From Sipunculus nudus (lineage: Eukaryota > Annelida > Sipuncula > Golfingiida > Sipunculidae), in contig CM049321.1 of assembly GCA_026874595.1 (NCBI GenBank), forward strand, positions 16,441,979-16,505,978: a DNA stretch of 64,000 nucleotides, given 5' to 3'. Position 1 is the first letter of the stretch. The number at the start of each line of letters is the position of its first letter. A model generated the notes under the pieces. It was not told the origin of the DNA. It did no database searches and saw nothing but the letters and a program-made list of their open reading frames with translations. A program made the translations under genes and the position numbers. Shown here piece after piece: positions 1-12,500 of the stretch.

Positions 1-408
1 CATGTGTCTTTTTACCATAACAACGCTGAGTGGAGGTCCCACATCACAGCCAGCAGGCTGTATTACATCTCTGGGGCCAAGTCAGTCAGGACATCTCCAA
101 CTGACACGTGTTGTGACTGGACAAAGCAAGTGCTGTGTTTATGATGACACCTGTGAGCACGTCCGGTCCACTGTTTATAACACTCATTTAGAGGAGTAAG
201 CAAACAGTTTCAGGGCAGTTTTTTGGCAGGTACAGTTTATTTTAAAGGGAAGAAGATATTTTTTGTGTTTATTCAAAATGCTTTACAGGTGATTAGGTCC
301 CTTTAATGGCAAAGTTTTATCAGAAATAACTTTTTTTTGGACCACACCCAAATCCTAAAATTATTTTAGGATTTTACAAATCAGGCAAGTGACTAAGTGA
401 CTTTAAAC
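1..408 (-). other. Intron after the SPTFFDDF exon, partial
   Basis: No stretch here continues the expected NBEAL sequence in frame after a usable acceptor. The open frame at 2-199 on the plus strand has no recognisable domain and no codon-level signal. I see no repeat family I can name. Confidence 0.5.
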
Positions 409-593
409 CTGTTTCTGCAGGAAGGTACACCACTCCTCTGACTGGCAGTACGTCTTGAAGTCATCGAAGAATGTTGGGCTCATCGATGTGGGCGGCAGGT
501 TGGGCAGGTACAGCTTCATGTTCAGCAGGTTGTGGCATTTGTCGATGATGGCCTTCATCAGCGGGATCAGGAAGTTGTAGTGGTCCTGTTTGT
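409..593 (-). CDS. NBEAL: NBEAL-like exon with SPTFFDDF motif (last in window)
   Basis: 185 bp. Phase 1 start after TTTACAG, completing a split Asp codon. Encodes DKQDHYNFLIPLMKAIIDKC, then LPNLPPTSMSPTFFDDF and YCQSEEW, ending FLQKQ. This is the most diagnostic NBEAL segment here: vertebrate NBEAL2 has LPSLPPTNGSPTFFEDF and continues with a V at the matching point. The proposed donor is CAG|GTTTAA, a weak 5' splice site. If it is not spliced, the frame stops two codons later (GTT TAA). The next exon is outside the window. Confidence 0.84.
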
Positions 594-3500
594 CTGTAAA
601 TAAACCAAAAGATTACAATCTTTTTCTGTTAGCGATATGTTATACACAGCATTTAAAATAAACTAATTTCCCTATTCATAAAACCAAGAGATTATAACTT
701 TTTTTTTGTTAGAGATATGTTATACACAGCATGTAAAATAAACTAATTTCATCCCTTAATCTTCCTCCAATACCTGATATTTTTAAAAAATAATTTCTGA
801 AATAAATACTACGTAGTATAAATTCACACAGCATGTTTCACATCTGAAGGGATCACCTACTTTTTTTAACTAGAATATGGGTAGTCGACAAGCGACTACG
901 TGTATCCGCCTAAATCAGAGTGGAACGGGTGAAGTGAGGCATGGATTGAGTGGCAAGGGGAAATAGAGTGAAGTGTTGCATATTAGCATGGATGTCTGCA
1001 GCCAAATGGTGTATGTAGGTTGCGCAACCTACCACAAAATCCAGAAAGCCATCCAAGTTGTATACATATGCAAAATTTGAGGCAGATAAGTCAAACCACT
1101 ATATGTTTATGAGTGATTTTAGCCCGTGGCAGACAAACAGATGGACGCTGTGCAAAAATGGTTGAAGGTGGCGCCACCAGTTTTGCGTATGATAAAGAGC
1201 TATGTGAGAACTATACACATGCAAAACTTTGGCCCAAACGGTCACACGGTTCCCAAGATATGAGCTTGGATGTCTGCTGCATAAACTAGAATGCAGGTGG
1301 CGCCACCTGTCATAGAATCAAGAGAGCTGTCGGGGATGTATAAACCTGCAAAATTTTAGGCAGATATGTCAAACCACTGCCGAGATATGAGTGATTTTAT
1401 CCCATGGCAGACAAACAGACGGGAGCTGTGCAAAAATGGTGGCGGCGGCGATGGCGTGCAGCTGAAAACATAGTATCCGCAAAACTCTGTTTTGGCGGAT
1501 ACAATTATGCAATGAAAAAAAATAAGATATCATATACAAATGAACTTAATCTTGTTTGGCTAAGGTAACTGCCTCTAATTTTTAAATGGAGACTTAACTA
1601 AGAATGTGCGACTTCAGAGTTCCCTTTCAGTTTAGGACTATGTGACAGGGTGATAGCGCAACCAGAATACTCAATTCTTACCCTCCAGAGCGTCTGCTAG
1701 TATTCTGTTGATGTTCGCGATGAGGTAGCAGGATTCCTGCAGCTTCTCTGTAGCCCTGGTCTGTATGACCATATGTAATCTTGCAGATGCCACAGCAACC
1801 AGCTTAAATTTGCACATTTAAAAAAAAAAAAATATTTCAGTGTAAATTATTTTTCACACAAATATCCTCAAAAGTCTTAAAAGAAAAATTAAAATGTTCC
1901 AAACTTAGTTGTGTTTCTTCTGGAAAAAACTGGATACACCTAAAAAGATATTTATAACAAGGTAACATTCTAACAATAGTGCCTAGATATAACATGTTTT
2001 CATTAAAAGATGGGAATTTTTATAATCTTCAGAAAATGTACCAGATATAAAATAATTAATGTGATATTAAGAAAACCACAATGATTAATTAATTTCCAGT
2101 CTTTTCAAATAAAACTCATATTTTAATTATTCCCTCTATGGATAAAAATGGGAGGATATGTTTACACCTGTGTTTGTTCACCGTTTGTCGTTTCTGGTGA
2201 CTTACATCAAGGTTATCTTGTGCAGCGAAAGCAAGCAGAATCTCCAGAGCCAGCTGTTCTAGTTCTCTGATCTCTGTAGCGGGGTCCCAGGCATCCAGAA
2301 GGTCCAAAATGGCCATGGTGTCCTCAATCACCTGATGAAGACAAACCATAGTTAAACCACTGATAAGGAGTATACGCTAATTCCCATATGACTTGATCCT
2401 CTAGTAAGAAAGAGTTAAAGAAGGGGAAGAAGATCCCCGAGCTATACTGCTGACACGTCCCAAACTGGGTCCAACCAGCTCCAGCACCATCATCAAATTG
2501 GACAGTCATTGGCTTTTTTAATTAATTTTACCTATTTCGGTCATTTTTTAGGAGAACATTAAGAAATTACCGAGGTGGGATAGCTAGCTAAGCTACAGTT
2601 ATGTAGATGCAACTCCAAGATAACACCAAAAGGCCACACTGAGGGCCAGACAAGAAGTTTGACAAATTAGCAGAGCAGCAGTACCCATGCCCACGCGGTG
2701 ACAAATGCCTGAACACCCACGACACCAGCATGTATACAGTGTAGCACTTGACTAGAACTCTTACAACAAACAATCTGAGAGCAGTTTTAGTTATCATCAA
2801 CAGAAAGGGGAACTTGTGCAAGCCAGTTATCTATATCACTAATATGCAGCTGGTATTTATTCTCCACAATGGTTCAACTGCATCCCCTGGGCGTGTGCTC
2901 ATCCCGATTGCAGGATCATACCACCCAGGAACCCTGGACTGGTAGATTCCCTTTATGAGTGAAACACAGCCATAGGGCACAGCCATCCCATTAAGCTTGC
3001 AGATTGCTCACCCTGGGTGGGGCCGACCACAAAATTTCTCTTTGTCTCAGCTGGGATTTGAACTCACGGTCTCCCAAGCTTAGAGTCATGTGCTCTATGT
3101 ACGGGACCTAAAGCCAGTATAATTGAATTATTTGTAAAATGTCACAAGAAAAAAGAACTAGACCAGTAATGTAGGACTTGAGCCCACTTTTTATGGACTC
3201 AGACTTTGACTCAAGGTTCCTGTACTCAGACCTGTATTTGGACTCGGAAGTTAGACGTCCAGAAGTTGGGCTGAGTCCACCTCCACTCCAATAGAAAAAT
3301 TCTCTCACATATTATAAAAGACTTATTATACATGTGCAAACTACTACCAGAATTTTACAAAAATAATGTTATATATACCAAGCTTTGCTAAGCATCAGGA
3401 GCAATAAATGTAATTAACCATATGCATCATAGTAAAAGCATGTGTGAACTAACTTAAAAATGTACATGATGATATGAACTTCTATTTTAAATGGCTGATC

Positions 3501-6500
3501 AAGGATATTTGTAGTGGACTCGGATTTGGGTTCCAAATGAATTGGACTTGAAGAAGGTGGACTTAGACTCAAACCTCAGGGACTTGGACTCGGACACGAG
3601 TGGCCTGGATTCAGACTTGTGCTCAGACTAGGATGTTGCGGACTCAACTACATCACAGAATCATCCACAGACAGGAGAGGAGGTAGATGTACTTACCATC
3701 TCACTGTATCTTTCTTTGGGTACCTGATAGTCCAGGCACAGCTGCGTGTACACAAGACGTACCAGCTCTGTCGCATTGTCGACCATATTTTGCTTCCCGA
3801 TACCTGAAAATATTTGGAAGAAGAATTAATATTGGATTTTACCCTGTTTTCTTATCCAAATTGCATGTTTGCCACAAAATATTGTTTACATTAAAATATT
3901 TGGATGGTGATATTTACTTACACAAAGAAAAACACAGGCTCATATTTTCACCAAATCATAATGTAACACAATTTACGTTACCTAATTCACACACAAATAA
4001 GGTATTGGATATTGATTTTTGTGTATTTAATCCAGGTCAGCCATATCCCAATATTCAGGGGTGTTTTACAAGACACATTTCCAATGAAACAAGCATTTTC
4101 AAGGAATTAATGTCTCCCACTTCTGCCTTCAAGTTTGGGTTGATTTTTATGTCTTTTATCCACGCTCAAAAGATGGCAGCACCTGGCAGTTACCACAAGA
4201 AATCGAGTAATATGTCCCCTGCTAGGGACAACTGTTGGTGATTAGTGACACTAAATAAGTCCAAGCTAAGCATGAGAGCAATCACTAACCCAAATGTGAA
4301 TGAAATCAGATAATATTTACCAAAGTTATCCCACAGAAACGAAAACCTGACAGACAGACCAACAGAGGGACAGACAAACAGACACACCAAAATCAATGTC
4401 CCCCATTCCAAGAAAGGAGGGGGGGGGGGCAAAAACAAAAGTTCCCCGGGACCATACTTTGGTTGGCTTCATATTCACGAGGTAAAAATTTCACGATTTC
4501 AGAATATTCATGGTTTCATGAGGGTCTCTGTATCACCATCTCACCAAATAATAACCTTCACCTCATGTCACCAACTTGATAGTATGAGGATGAATCAAGG
4601 TCTGTGAATAAGTGGTCATGTGACAGACTTGTTAGTATGAAATTGCATCAAGGTCTGTGAATGAGTGGTCATGTCACACACTTGGTAGTATGAAGATGAA
4701 TCAAGGTCTGTGAATGTGTGGCCATGTCACAGACTTGATAGTATGAAGATGAATCAAGGTCTTTGAATGTGTGGTCATGTCACAGACTTGATAGTATGAA
4801 GATGAATCAAGGTCTGTGAATGTGTGGCCATGTCACAGACTTGATAGTATGAAGATGAATCAAGGTCTGTGAATGTGTGGCCATGTCACAGACTTGATAG
4901 TATGAAGATGAATCAAGGTCTGTGAATGTGTGGTCATGTCACAGACTTGGTAGTATGAAGATGAATCAAGGTCTGTGAATGTGTGGTCATGTCACAGACT
5001 TGGTAGTATGAAGATGAATCAAGGTCTGTGAATGTGTGGTCATGTCACAGACTTGGTAGTATTAAGATGAATCAAGGCCTGTGAATGTGTGGTCATGTCA
5101 CAGAATTGGTAGTATGAAGATGAATCAAGGTCTCTGAATGTGTGGTTATGTCACAGACTTGGTAGTATGAAGATGAATCAAGGTCTGTGAATGTGTGGTC
5201 ATATCACAGACTTGGTAGTATGAAGATGAATCCAGGTCTGTGAATGTGTGGTCATGTCACAGACTTGGTAGTATGAAGATGAATCAAGGTCTGTGAATGT
5301 GTGGTCATGTCACAGACTTGGTAGTATGAAGATGAATCAAGGCCTTTGAATGTGTGGTCATGTCACAGACTTGGTAGTATGAAGACAAATCAAGGTCTCT
5401 GAATGTGTGGTTATGTCACAGACTTGGTAGTATGAAGATGAATCAAGGCCTGTGAATGTGTGGTCATGTCACAGACTTGGTAGTATGAAGATGAATCAAG
5501 GCCTGTGAATGTGTGGTCATGTCACAGACTTGATAGTATGAAGATGAATCAAGGCCTGTGAGTGTGTGGTCATGTCACAGACTTGGTAGTATGAAGATGA
5601 ATCAAGGTCTGTGAATGGGTAGTCATGTCACAGACTTGGTATTATGAAGACAAATCAAGGTCTCTGAATGTGTGGTTATGTCACAGACTTGGTAGTATGA
5701 AGATGAATCAAGGCCTGTGAATGTGTGGTCATGTCACAGACTTGGTAGTATGAAGACAAATCAAGGTCTCTGAATGTGTGGTTATGTCACAGTCTTGGTA
5801 GTATGAAGATGAATCAAGGCCTGTGAATGTGTGGTCATGTCACAGACTTGGTAGTATGAAGACAAATCAAGGTCTCTGAATGTGTGGTTATGTCACAGAC
5901 TTGGTAGTATGAAGATGAATCAAGGCCTGTGAATGTGTGGTCATGTCACAGACTTGGTAGTATGAAGATGAATCAAGGCCTCTGAATGTGTGGTCATGTC
6001 ACAGACTTGGTAGTATGAATATGAATCAAGGTCTGTGAATGTGTGGTCATGTCACAGACTTGGTTGTATGAAGATGAATTAAGGTCTGTGAATGTGTGGT
6101 CATGTCACAGACTTGGTAGTATGAAGATGAATCAAGGTCTGTGAATGTGTGTTCATGTCACAGACTTGGTAGTATGAAGATGAATCAAGGCCTGTGAATG
6201 TGTGGTTATGTCACAGAATTGGTAGTATGAAGATGAATCAAGGCCTGTGAATGTGTGGTCATGTCACAGACTTGGTAGTATGAAGATGTATCAAGGTCTG
6301 TGAATGTGTGGTCATGTCACAGACTTGGTTGTATGAAGATGAATTAAGGTCTGTGAATGTGTGGTCATGTCACAGACTTGGTAGTATGAAGATGAATCAA
6401 GGTCTGTGAATGTGTGGTCATGTCACAGACTTGGTAGTATGAAGATGAATCAAGGTCTGTGAATGAGTGGTCATGTCACAGACTTGGTAGTATGAAGATG

Positions 6501-9500
6501 AATCAAGGTCTGTGAATGTGTGGTCATGTCACAGACTTGGTAGTATGAAGATGAATCCAGGTCTGTGAATGTGTGGTCATGTCACAGACTTGGTAGTATG
6601 AAGATGAATCAAGGTCTGTGAATGTGTGGTCATGTCACAGACTTGGTAGTATGAAGATGAATCAAGGCCTGTGAATGTGTGGTCATGTCACAGACTTGGT
6701 AGTATGAAGACAAATCAAGGTCTCTGAATGTGTGGTTATGTCACAGACTTGGTAGTATGAAGATGAATCAAGGCCTGTGAAGGTGTGGTCATGTCACAGA
6801 CTTGGTAGTATGAAGATGAATCAAGGTCTGTGAATGTGTGTTCATGTCACAGACTTGGTAGTATGAAGATGAATCAGGGTCTGTGAATGTGTGGTCATGT
6901 CACAGACTTGGTAGTATGAAGATGAATCAAGGTCTGTGAATGTGTGGTCATGTCACAGACTTGGTAGTATGAAGATGAATCAAGGCCTGTGAATGTGTGG
7001 TCATGTCACAGACTTGGTAGTATGAAGACAAATCAAGGTCTCTGAATGTGTGGTTATGTCACAGACTTGGTAGTATGAAGATGAATCAAGGCTTGTGAAT
7101 GTGTGGTCATGTCACAGACTTGGTAGTATGAAGATGAATCAAGGTCTGTGAATGTGTGGTCATGTCACACACTTGGTAGTATGAAGATGAATCAAGGCCT
7201 GTGAATGAGTGGTCATGTCACAGACTTGGTATTATGAAGACAAATCAAGGTCTCTGAATGTGTGGTTATGTCACAGACTTGGTAGTATGAAGATGAATCA
7301 AGGCCTGTGAATGTGTGGTCATGTCACAGACTTGGTAGTATGAAGACAAATCAAGGTCTCTGAATGTGTGGTCATGTCACAGAATTGGTAGTATGAAGAT
7401 GAATCAAGGCCTGTGAATGTGTGGTCATGTCACAGACTTGGTAGTATGAAGATGAATCAAGGCCTGTGAATGAGTGGTCATGTAACAGACTTGGTATTAT
7501 GAAGACAAATCAAGGTCTCTGAATGTGTGGTTATGTCACAGACTTGGTAGTATGAAGATGAATCAAGGCCTGTGAATGAGTGGTCATGTCACAGACTTGG
7601 TAGTATGAAGATGAATCAAGGTCTGTGAATGTGTGGTCATGTCACAGACTTGGTAGTATGAAGATGAATCCAGGTCTGTGAATGTGTGGTCATGTCACAG
7701 ACTTGGTAGTATGAAGATGAATCAAGTTCTGTGAATGTGTGGTCATGTCACAGACTTGGTAGTATGAAGATGAATCAAGGCCTGTGAATGTGTGGTCATG
7801 TCACAGACTTGGTATTATGAAGACAAATCAAGGTCTGTGAATGTGTGGTCATGTCACAGACTTGGTAGTATGAAGATGAATCAAGGTCTGTGAATGAGTG
7901 GTCATGTCACAGACTTGGTAGTATGAAGATGAATCAAGGTCTGTGAATGTGTGGTCATGTCACAGACTTGGTAGTATGAAGATGAATCCAGGTCTGTGAA
8001 TGTGTGGTCATGTCACAGACTTGGTAGTATGAAGATGAATCAAGGTCTGTGAATGTGTGGTCATGTCACAGACTTGGTAGTATGAAGATGAATCAAGGCC
8101 TGTGAATGTGTGGTCATGTCACAGACTTGGTAGTATGAAGACAAATCAAGGTCTCTGAATGTGTGGTTATGTCACAGACTTGGTAGTATGAAGATGAATC
8201 AAGGCCTGTGAAGGTGTGGTCATGTCACAGACTTGGTAGTATGAAGATGAATCAAGGTCTGTGAATGTGTGTTCATGTCACAGACTTGGTAGTATGAAGA
8301 TGAATCAGGGTCTGTGAATGTGTGGTCATGTCACAGACTTGGTAGTATGAAGATGAATCAAGGTCTGTGAATGTGTGGTCATGTCACAGACTTGGTAGTA
8401 TGAAGATGAATCAAGGCCTGTGAATGTGTGGTCATGTCACAGACTTGGTAGTATGAAGACAAATCAAGGTCTCTGAATGTGTGGTTATGTCACAGACTTG
8501 GTAGTATGAAGATGAATCAAGGCTTGTGAATGTGTGGTCATGTCACAGACTTGGTAGTATGAAGATGAATCAAGGTCTGTGAATGTGTGGTCATGTCACA
8601 CACTTGGTAGTATGAAGATGAATCAAGGCCTGTGAATGAGTGGTCATGTCACAGACTTGGTATTATGAAGACAAATCAAGGTCTCTGAATGTGTGGTTAT
8701 GTCACAGACTTGGTAGTATGAAGATGAATCAAGGCCTGTGAATGTGTGGTCATGTCACAGACTTGGTAGTATGAAGACAAATCAAGGTCTCTGAATGTGT
8801 GGTCATGTCACAGAATTGGTAGTATGAAGATGAATCAAGGCCTGTGAATGTGTGGTCATGTCACAGACTTGGTAGTATGAAGATGAATCAAGGCCTGTGA
8901 ATGAGTGGTCATGTAACAGACTTGGTATTATGAAGACAAATCAAGGTCTCTGAATGTGTGGTTATGTCACAGACTTGGTAGTATGAAGATGAATCAAGGC
9001 CTGTGAATGTGTGGTCATGTCACAGACTTGAGAGTATGAAGATGAATCAAGGTCTGTGAATGTGTGGTCATGTCACACACTTGGTAGTATGAAGATGAAT
9101 CAAGGCCTGAGAATGAGTGGTCATGTCACAGACTTGGTATTATGAAGACAAATCAAGGTCTCTGAATGTGTGGTCATGTCACAGACTTGGTAGTATGAAG
9201 ATGAATCAAGGCCTGTGAATGAGTGGTCATGTCACAGACTTGGTATTATGAAGACAAATCAAGGTCTCTGAATGTGTGGTCATGTCACAGACTTGGTAGT
9301 ATGAAGATGAATCAAGCTCTGTGAATGGGTAGTCATGTCACAGACTTGGTAGTTTGAAGATGAATCAAGGTCTGTGAATGTGTGGTCATGTCACAGACTT
9401 GGTAGTATGAAGATGAATCAAGGTCTGTGAATGGGTAGTCATGTCACAGACTTGGTAGTATGAAGATGAATCAAGGCCTGTGAATGTGTGGTCATGTCAC

Positions 9501-12500
9501 AGACTTGGTAGTATGAAGACAAATCAAGGTCTCTGAATGTGTGGTTATGTCACAGACTTGGTAGTATGAAGATGAATCAAGGCCTGTGAATGTGTGGTCA
9601 TGTCACAGACTTGGTAGTATGAAGATGAATCAAGGTCTGTGAATGTGTGGTCATGTCACACACTTGGTAGTATGAAGATGAATCAAGGCCTGTGAATGAG
9701 TGGTCATGTCACAGACTTGGTATTATGAAGACAAATCAAGGTCTCTGAATGTGTGGTTATGTCACAGACTTGGTATTATGAAGACAAATCAAGGTCTCTG
9801 AATGTGTGGTTATGTCACAGACTTGGTAGTATGAAGATGAATCAAGGCCTGTGAATGTGTGGTCATGTCACAGACTTGGTTGTATGAAGATAAATTAAGG
9901 TCTGTGAATGTGTGGTCATGTCACAGACTTGGTAGTATGAAGATGAATCAAGGTCTGTGAATGTGTGGTCATGTCACAGACTTGGTAGTATGAAGATGAA
10001 TCAAGGTCTGTGAATGTGTGGTCATGTCACAGACTTGGTAGTATGAAGATGAATCAAGGCCTGTGAATGTGTGGTCATGTCACAGACTTGGTAGTATGAA
10101 GATGAATCAAGGCCTGTGAATGTGTGGTTATGTCACAGACTTGGTAGTATGAAGATGAATCAAGGCCTGTGAAGGTGTGGTCATGTCACAGACTTGGTAG
10201 TATGAAGATGAATCAAGGTCTGTGAATGTGTGGTCATGTCACAGACTTGGTTGTATGAAGATGAATTAAGGTCTGTGAATGTGTGGTCATGTCACAGACT
10301 TGGTAGTATGAAGATGAATCAAGGTCTGTGAATGTGTGGTCCTGTCACGGACTTGGTAGTATGAAGATGAATCAAGGTCTGTGAATGAGTGGTCATGTCA
10401 CAGACTTGGTAGTATGAAGATGAATCAAGGTCTGTGAATGTGTGGTCATGTCACACACTTGGTAGTATGAAGATGAATCAATGCCTGTGAATGAGTGGTC
10501 ATGTCACAGACTTGGTATTATGAAGACAAATCAAGGTCTCTGAATGTGTGGTTATGTCACAGACTTGGTAGTATGAAGATGAATCAAGGTCTCTGAATGT
10601 GTGGTCATGTCACAGACTTGGTAGTATGAAGATGAATCAAGGCCTGTGAATGTGTGGTCATGTCACAGACTTGATAGTATGAAGATGAATCAAGGCCTGT
10701 GAGTGTGTGGTCATGTCACAGACTTGGTAGTAGGAAGATGAATCAAGGTCTGTGAATGGGTAGTCATGTCACAGACTTGGTAGTATGAAGATGAATCAAG
10801 GTCTGTGAATGTGTGGTCATGTCACAGACTTGGTAGTATGAAGATGAATCCAGGTCTGTGAATGTGTGGTCATGTCACAGACTTGGTAGTATGAAGATGA
10901 ATCAAGGTCTGTGAATGTGTGGTCATGTCACAGACTTGGTAGTATGAAGATGAATCAAGGCCTGTGAATGTGTGGTCATGTCACAGACTTGGTAGTATGA
11001 AGACAAATCAAGGTCTCTGAATGTGTGGTTATGTCACAGACTTGGTAGTATGAAGATGAATCAAGGCCTGTGAATGTGTGGTCATGTCACAGACTTGGTA
11101 GTATGAAGATGAATCAAGGCCTGTGAACGTGTGGTCATGTCACAGACTTGATAGTATGAAGATGAATCAAGGCCTGTGAGTGTGTGGTCATGTCACAGAC
11201 TTGGTAGTATGAAGATGAATCAAGGTCTGTGAATGGGTAGTCATGTCACAGACTTGGTAGTATGAAGATGAATCAAGGTCTGTGAATGTGTGTTCATGTC
11301 ACAGACTTGGTAGTATGAAGATGAATCAAGGTCTGTGAATGTGTGGTCATGTCACAGACTTGGTAGTATGAAGATGAATCAAGGTCTGTGAATGTGTGGT
11401 CATGTCACAGACTTGGTAGTATGAAGATGAATCAAGGCCTGTGAATGTGTGGTCATGTCACAGACTTGGTAGTATGAAGACAAATCAAGGTCTCTGAATG
11501 TGTGGTTATGTCACAGACTTGGTAGTATGAAGATGAATCAAGGTCTGTGAATGTGTGGTCCTGTCACGGACTTGAGAGTATGAAGATGAATCAAGGTCTG
11601 TGAATGTGTGGTCATGTCACACACTTGGTAGTATGAAGATGAATCAAGGCCTGAGAATGAGTGGTCATGTCACAGACTTGGTATTATGAAGACAAATCAA
11701 GGTCTCTGAATGTGTGGTCATGTCACAGACTTGGTAGTATGAAGATGAATCAAGGCCTGTGAATGAGTGGTCATGTCACAGACTTGGTATTATGAAGACA
11801 AATCAAGGTCTCTGAATGTGTGGTCATGTCACAGACTTGGTAGTATGAAGATGAATCAAGCTCTGTGAATGGGTAGTCATGTCACAGACTTGGTAGTTTG
11901 AAGATGAATCAAGGTCTGTGAATGTGTGGTCATGTCACAGACTTGGTAGTATGAAGATGAATCAAGGTCTGTGAATGGGTAGTCATGTCACAGACTTGGT
12001 AGTATGAAGATGAATCAAGGCCTGTGAATGTGTGGTCATGTCACAGACTTGGTAGTATGAAGACAAATCAAGGTCTCTGAATGTGTGGTTATGTCACAGA
12101 CTTGGTAGTATGAAGATGAATCAAGGCCTGTGAATGTGTGGTCATGTCACAGACTTGGTAGTATGAAGATGAATCAAGGCCTGTGAATGTGTGGTCATGT
12201 CACACACTTGGTAGTATGAAGATGAATCAAGGCCTGTGAATGAGTGGTCATGTCACAGACTTGGTATTATGAAGACAAATCAAGGTCTCTGAATGTGTGG
12301 TTATGTCACAGACTTGGTAGTATGAAGATGAATCAAGGCCTGTGAATGTGTTGTCATGTCACAGACTTGGTAGTATGAAGACAAATCAAGGTCTCTGAAT
12401 GTGTGGTTATGTCACAGACTTGGTAGTATGAAGATGAATCAAGGCCTGTGAATGTGTGGTCATGTCACAGACTTGGTAGTATGAAGACAAATCAAGGTCT

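Larger units (their letters stand above)
594..1681 (-). other. Intron between NBEAL exons, carrying a TIR element
   Basis: 1088 bp. It holds an 80-bp tandem duplication next to the acceptor (about 602-750), a hairpin at 881-899 and a 0.6-kb element with inverted ends at 901-1503. The remainder (751-880 and 1504-1681) is AT-rich sequence with nothing recognisable. Confidence 0.75.
2332..3696 (-). other. Intron with SINE-like and GGACTC-rich repeats
   Basis: 1365 bp. It contains the tRNA-headed SINE-like element ending near 3108 and two GGACTC-rich stretches (about 3170-3290 and 3510-3640). The short open frames in 2324-2945 and 3108-3308 show no domain and are treated as chance. Confidence 0.7.

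Noticed and set aside
2-199. Possible exon or gene at the window start
   Set aside because: The 65-codon plus-strand frame has no start context or domain, and the minus strand does not give the expected continuation of NBEAL after the exon ending at 409.
881-1503. Helitron
   Set aside because: A hairpin near one end suggested it, but there is no 3' CTRR end and the element has inverted termini.
3053-3108. A true tRNA gene on the minus strand
   Set aside because: The A- and B-box words are present, but the acceptor and anticodon stems do not pair properly and the sequence continues into a SINE-like body.
3687-4241. 184-codon plus-strand open frame
   Set aside because: It overlaps an NBEAL exon on the opposite strand and then runs through AT-rich intron and a dispersed repeat; no domain or homology is recognisable.
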